Shown here: positions 61,239-64,000 of the stretch, in pieces
How the letters are laid out: every line of letters begins with the position of its first letter
Position numbering within the stretch: position 1 is the first letter of the stretch
Assembly: GCA_037045585.1 (NCBI GenBank)
Contig: JBAOIR010000049.1
Location: 62,001 to 126,000 of the forward strand
From: SSF14 sp037045585
GTDB taxonomy: Bacteria; Actinomycetota; Acidimicrobiia; Acidimicrobiales; Microtrichaceae
Length of the DNA: 64,000 nucleotides
Reading direction: 5' to 3'
The notes under the pieces: model-generated
Told to the model about the DNA's origin: nothing
The model's database searches: none
The model's input: the letters and a program-made list of their open reading frames with translations, nothing else
Position numbers and translations under genes: made by a program

Positions 61239-61979
61239 ATGGGATTGGCCAACGACCGGGTGGACCTCCTGGAGCACGGCGAGATCGGCGAGGAGGCATC
61301 ACCGGACGAATCGACGTTCTGGGACGAGATGGTCGAGCACATCGAGCAGCGGCGGGCGGCCACCGTCGACCCCGAGGAGGCGTCGTTCTTCAATCGACCG
61401 CTGTCGGAGCACGAGCTGGTCGAGTGGCTGTCGTTCCAGGCGTACTACGAGCTGCGGGCCTGCCAGTTCATCGGCGGGTGGCTGGCGACCACCCCCGAGA
61501 CCGACGCCATGGTGCTGCTCGCACAGCAGGTCGAGGACGAGGGCAACCACTACGAGTACTGCATGCGCGCCCTCGCTCGACGCGGCGTCACGTCGCTCGA
61601 CAACTGGACGCCGGAGCCCGAGTGGGAAGAGTGGATCGACGGCTGGTACCCGTCGGGCGCCGACACGATCGAACGGGTCGCCGCCCACAACCTCACCGGC
61701 GAACTCGGCGCGTGCCAAGCGTTCCTGCAGATCAGCCCACGTCTCCCCGACGACGTGCGCAAGGCCTTCGACCGGATCATCCCCGACGAGCAGTTCCACA
61801 TGAAGCTCGGCCGCAAGATCATCCAGAAGTACTGCGTCACCGACGACGACCGCGCCCGAGTGCTCGCCCGCGTCGACCGCACCTTCGAGCTCGAGCAGGC
61901 CGGACGCCTCGCCTACAACCGCCGCATGGCCCGGCTCGGCATCGCCGACGCCGACGACGCCCAGTTGCCGATGCCGTGA
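61239..61979 (+). CDS. Ferritin-like diiron protein
   Basis: All-helical protein of 246 residues. Two E-x-x-H type sites are visible, VEDEGNHYEYC near 89-99 and IPDEQFHMKLGRK near 183-195, each preceded by a Glu-bearing helix (QAYYELRACQF near 67-77; HNLTGELGACQAF near 148-160). This is the four-helix carboxylate-bridged diiron layout, resembling phenylacetyl-CoA epoxidase PaaA or DUF455-like oxygenases. It lies 38 bases after the aminohydrolase and is probably in the same operon, which suggests an oxidative step rather than iron storage. Confidence 0.78.
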   Translation: MGLANDRVDLLEHGEIGEEASPDESTFWDEMVEHIEQRRAATVDPEEASFFNRPLSEHELVEWLSFQAYYELRACQFIGGWLATTPETDAMVLLAQQVEDEGNHYEYCMRALARRGVTSLDNWTPEPEWEEWIDGWYPSGADTIERVAAHNLTGELGACQAFLQISPRLPDDVRKAFDRIIPDEQFHMKLGRKIIQKYCVTDDDRARVLARVDRTFELEQAGRLAYNRRMARLGIADADDAQLPMP

Positions 61980-62104
61980 GCCGAGCCACCGCCTGAACCA
62001 CCGACCGGAGGAACCTTTCGCCGATGAGCAGCCCCGCACTCAACAGCCTGATCGTCGCCAACCCCTTCCGCCCTGCGTTTCGTCCGTCCCGGAGGTCCCC
62101 CACG

Positions 62105-63121
62105 ATGTCCACCCTCGTTCCCGTCGTCGACCTGTCGTCGCCCGACGCTCCCGCCGCAATCGACGCCGCCTGCCGTGAGAGCGGCTTCTTCCAGGTGGTC
62201 AACCACGGCCTCGACCTGACGCTGGCGGAGGACCTCCTCGCGGCGCTCGAGACGTTCTTCCACCTGCCCGCCGAGGTGAAGCTGCAGTACCCGCCACCGT
62301 CACCCGACGTGAACAACGGCTACTCGGCGATCGGCGCTGAGTCGCTGGCGTACAGCCTCGGGGTCGAGGCACCTCCCGACCTGTTCGAGGCCCTCAACTT
62401 CGGGCCGGAGGATCCCGACCTCACCAACCCGGCAGTCGCCGCCGAACGCGACCGCATCTTCGCCCCCAACATCTGGCCGGCCGAGGTGCCCGAGCTGCGC
62501 ACCGCAGGCGTGGCGTACTTCGACGCCGCCGTCGCCCTGGCCCACCGCATCACGGCGGCCTCCGCGGTGGGGCTCGGCCTGCCGAGCGACTTCTTCGAGG
62601 CGTTCACGGGCCACTCGACGGACACGATGCGGTGCAACTGGTACTCCCGGGTGGCCGGCTCGCCCGATCCGCTCCCCGGGCAGCAGCGCATGGGCGCGCA
62701 CACCGACTACGGCATCGTCACGGTGCTGTACGCGGACCGTGTCCCCGGCCTCGAACTCCTCGACAAGCGTGGTGAGTGGATCGGGGTCGTGCCCGAACCG
62801 GGCGCGTACCTCGTGAACGTGGGTGACCTGTTGGCGCAATGGTCGAACGACCGGTGGGTGTCGACGTTGCACCGGGTCGTGCCACCGCCGGCGACGACGG
62901 ACGGCCCGTCGCTGCGCCGCTCGATCGCGTTCTTCCACGACGGCGATTGGGACGCCATGATCCAGTGCCTCCCGACCTGCTGCTCGGAGGACGAACCGCC
63001 GAAGTACGCGCCGGTCCGGGCCCTCGACCACCTCCTGAACAAACTCGTCGGCGGCCGGGCCATGGAACCGGCGGAGACCACCGCCCACATCGGCGACCGA
63101 ATCGACGCAGTGAGGTCGTGA
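62105..63121 (+). CDS. Isopenicillin-N-synthase-like 2-oxoglutarate/Fe(II) dioxygenase
   Basis: Fe(II) oxygenase of 338 residues from the ATG at 62105. The N-terminal DIOX_N domain begins VPVVDLSSPDA and holds GFFQVVNHGLD near 31-41. Iron ligands are His and Asp in MGAHTDYGIV near 197 and His in VSTLHRVVPP near 255; the 2-oxoglutarate Arg-x-Ser is in RRSIAFFHDGD near 270. An in-frame ATG at 62024 also follows a good GGAGGAA site and would add 27 residues; both starts may be used. Third gene of the aminohydrolase operon. Substrate unknown; family members hydroxylate or oxidise many compounds. Confidence 0.86.
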   Translation: MSTLVPVVDLSSPDAPAAIDAACRESGFFQVVNHGLDLTLAEDLLAALETFFHLPAEVKLQYPPPSPDVNNGYSAIGAESLAYSLGVEAPPDLFEALNFGPEDPDLTNPAVAAERDRIFAPNIWPAEVPELRTAGVAYFDAAVALAHRITAASAVGLGLPSDFFEAFTGHSTDTMRCNWYSRVAGSPDPLPGQQRMGAHTDYGIVTVLYADRVPGLELLDKRGEWIGVVPEPGAYLVNVGDLLAQWSNDRWVSTLHRVVPPPATTDGPSLRRSIAFFHDGDWDAMIQCLPTCCSEDEPPKYAPVRALDHLLNKLVGGRAMEPAETTAHIGDRIDAVRS

Positions 63122-63140
63122 GCGCGGTCGATCGCCGCCC

Positions 63141-64000
63141 CTACCTGAGGGTGTAGCTCACCGGCAGGTGCTTCACACCGCTCACGAAGTGGGCGCCGGT
63201 CCACGACGGCTCGCCGTCGAACTCGATCGTCGCCACCCGGTCGAGCACCTTCTGCAGCAGGGTGCGGACCTCCCGGCGGGCGACCTGCGCACCGAGGCAG
63301 TAGTGCATGCCGAGGCCGAACGAGAGCAGCTTGTCGGCGTCGGGTCGCGTGATGTCGAACCTCATCGGGTCGGCGAACACGTCCTCGTCGCGGTTCGCCG
63401 ACGGGTAGGCCGTCAGCACGATGTCTCCGGCGGGGATCGTCACACCACCGAGCTCGTGATCCTGCTGCGCCCAGCGGAAGAAGCTGCGAACCGGGCTGGT
63501 CCAGCGGATGATCTCCTCGGTCGCGTTGACGGCCAGCGACGGGTCGGCCTGCCAGGCGGCGAGCTGGTCGGGGTGACGGAGGAGCTGTTCGAGACCTCCC
63601 GACGACGAGAACGACGTGGTGTCGTGGCCGGCCGTCGCCACGATGATGTAGTACCAGAGCCGCTCGATCTCCCCGAGGGGCGCTCCGTCGACCTGGCCGT
63701 TGGCGATCACGGTGGCGAGGTCATCGGTGGGGTGCGCGCGGCGGGCGGCGGTCAGCTCGTCGAAGTACGACTCGAACGTGTGGATCGTGTCGGTGATGAG
63801 CGCGAGCGGGTCGGAGAAGTCGCCCAGGTACTCGGGGTCGGCGGCACCGAACAGGCCCTGCGTGAGCTGCAGCATCAACGCCTCGTCCTCGCGGGGAACA
63901 CCGAAGATGCTCATGATCACCCGGAGCGTGAAGGGCACGGCGATGTCGGCGGCGAAGTCGCATCGCCCACCCATCTGCGCCATCTTCTCGACGAACTCGT
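63141..64000 (-). CDS. Cytochrome P450 (partial, N-terminus beyond window)
   Basis: The C-terminal ~285 residues of a P450. The I-helix oxygen-binding motif is IIVATAGHDTTSFS, the K-helix Glu-x-x-Arg is in TEEIIRWTSP, and the heme-ligand loop is FGLGMHYCLGAQVAR. PYLR and FVSGVKHLPV near the end resemble actinobacterial sterol and terpenoid P450s of the CYP125/142 clan, but substrate cannot be fixed. The frame is open to the window edge (EFVEK before the internal Met at 63983), so that Met is not the start. It is convergent with the dioxygenase gene, 19 bases apart. Confidence 0.92.
   Translation of the reverse strand, partial: EFVEKMAQMGGRCDFAADIAVPFTLRVIMSIFGVPREDEALMLQLTQGLFGAADPEYLGDFSDPLALITDTIHTFESYFDELTAARRAHPTDDLATVIANGQVDGAPLGEIERLWYYIIVATAGHDTTSFSSSGGLEQLLRHPDQLAAWQADPSLAVNATEEIIRWTSPVRSFFRWAQQDHELGGVTIPAGDIVLTAYPSANRDEDVFADPMRFDITRPDADKLLSFGLGMHYCLGAQVARREVRTLLQKVLDRVATIEFDGEPSWTGAHFVSGVKHLPVSYTLR

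Noticed and set aside
1..64000. CRISPR arrays, rRNA, tRNA, prophage or integrative element
   Set aside because: No regularly spaced short repeats, no rRNA-like sequence, no integrase, portal, terminase, relaxase or recognisable att site seen. tRNAs were looked for only by eye, so a dedicated scan (tRNAscan-SE type) could still find one.

Overview
The window is a G+C-rich chromosomal segment, roughly two thirds G+C by eye with nearly every third codon position G or C. It reads as an actinobacterium, most likely of the Acidimicrobiia/Ilumatobacter type. This rests on F420/flavin luciferase-like oxidoreductases, mycothiol-type DinB proteins, an MT0933-like small protein, a DUF222/HNH (13E12-type) endonuclease, an AbiEi-DUF559 protein and many leaderless promoters. 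No phage, conjugation module, CRISPR array, rRNA or tRNA was recognised, so this is ordinary chromosome with a few small mobile-looking pieces.

Layout. 0-7 kb: epoxide hydrolase; aminobutyraldehyde-type aldehyde dehydrogenase; an AbiEi-DUF559 gene enclosed by 63-bp inverted repeats; two malyl-CoA/CitE-type lyases; a polyamine-type FAD oxidase. 7-16 kb: MT0933-like protein, HerA-like ATPase, tandem repeats, and a peptide/opine-type ABC importer operon in which all five genes are frameshifted as sequenced. 16-25 kb: alcohol dehydrogenase, ATP-grasp enzyme, SsuD-like monooxygenase, glutamine amidotransferase, EamA exporter, and a four-gene operon with two ABC-2 export modules. 25-32 kb: glutamate dehydrogenase, a glycine-betaine/choline-type ABC importer, a PLP decarboxylase and an HMG-CoA-lyase-like enzyme. 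32-38 kb: VOC protein, TetR/MFS divergent pair, two secreted proteins, a luciferase-like oxidoreductase. 38-45 kb: DinB protein, a LLM-SDR operon behind a KstR-like box, a three-subunit molybdenum hydroxylase, a 2H phosphoesterase. 45-49 kb: HNH endonuclease, two orphan genes of less typical codon use, RarD, a quinone oxidoreductase. 49-56 kb: adenine deaminase, MOSC, DUF4272, two DinB proteins, ketopantoate-reductase-like protein. 56-64 kb: a dense oxygenase cluster with a PhyH dioxygenase, two convergent Rieske oxygenases, a purine-type phosphoribosyltransferase, an aminohydrolase, a ferritin-like diiron protein, an IPNS-like dioxygenase and a P450 cut by the window edge.

How the parts fit. 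Purine or N-heterocycle metabolism recurs: molybdenum hydroxylase, adenine deaminase, phosphoribosyltransferase overlapping a Rieske oxygenase, and a deaminase beside a TTGACC/GGTCAA inverted repeat. I infer, without proof, an oxidative route for a substituted purine-like base. The other theme is uptake and breakdown of small nitrogen compounds (peptides, betaine-like solutes, polyamines, glutamate).

Two cross-cutting observations matter for a reader. First, about twenty genes carry an A-N-N-N-T -10 box (mostly TANNNT) only 6-8 bases before the start codon, which indicates leaderless mRNAs and fixes many starts. Second, about twenty single-base indels break otherwise intact genes, mostly in short G or C runs and clustered at 10-15, 38-45 and 54-59 kb. 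They look more like consensus errors than gene decay.
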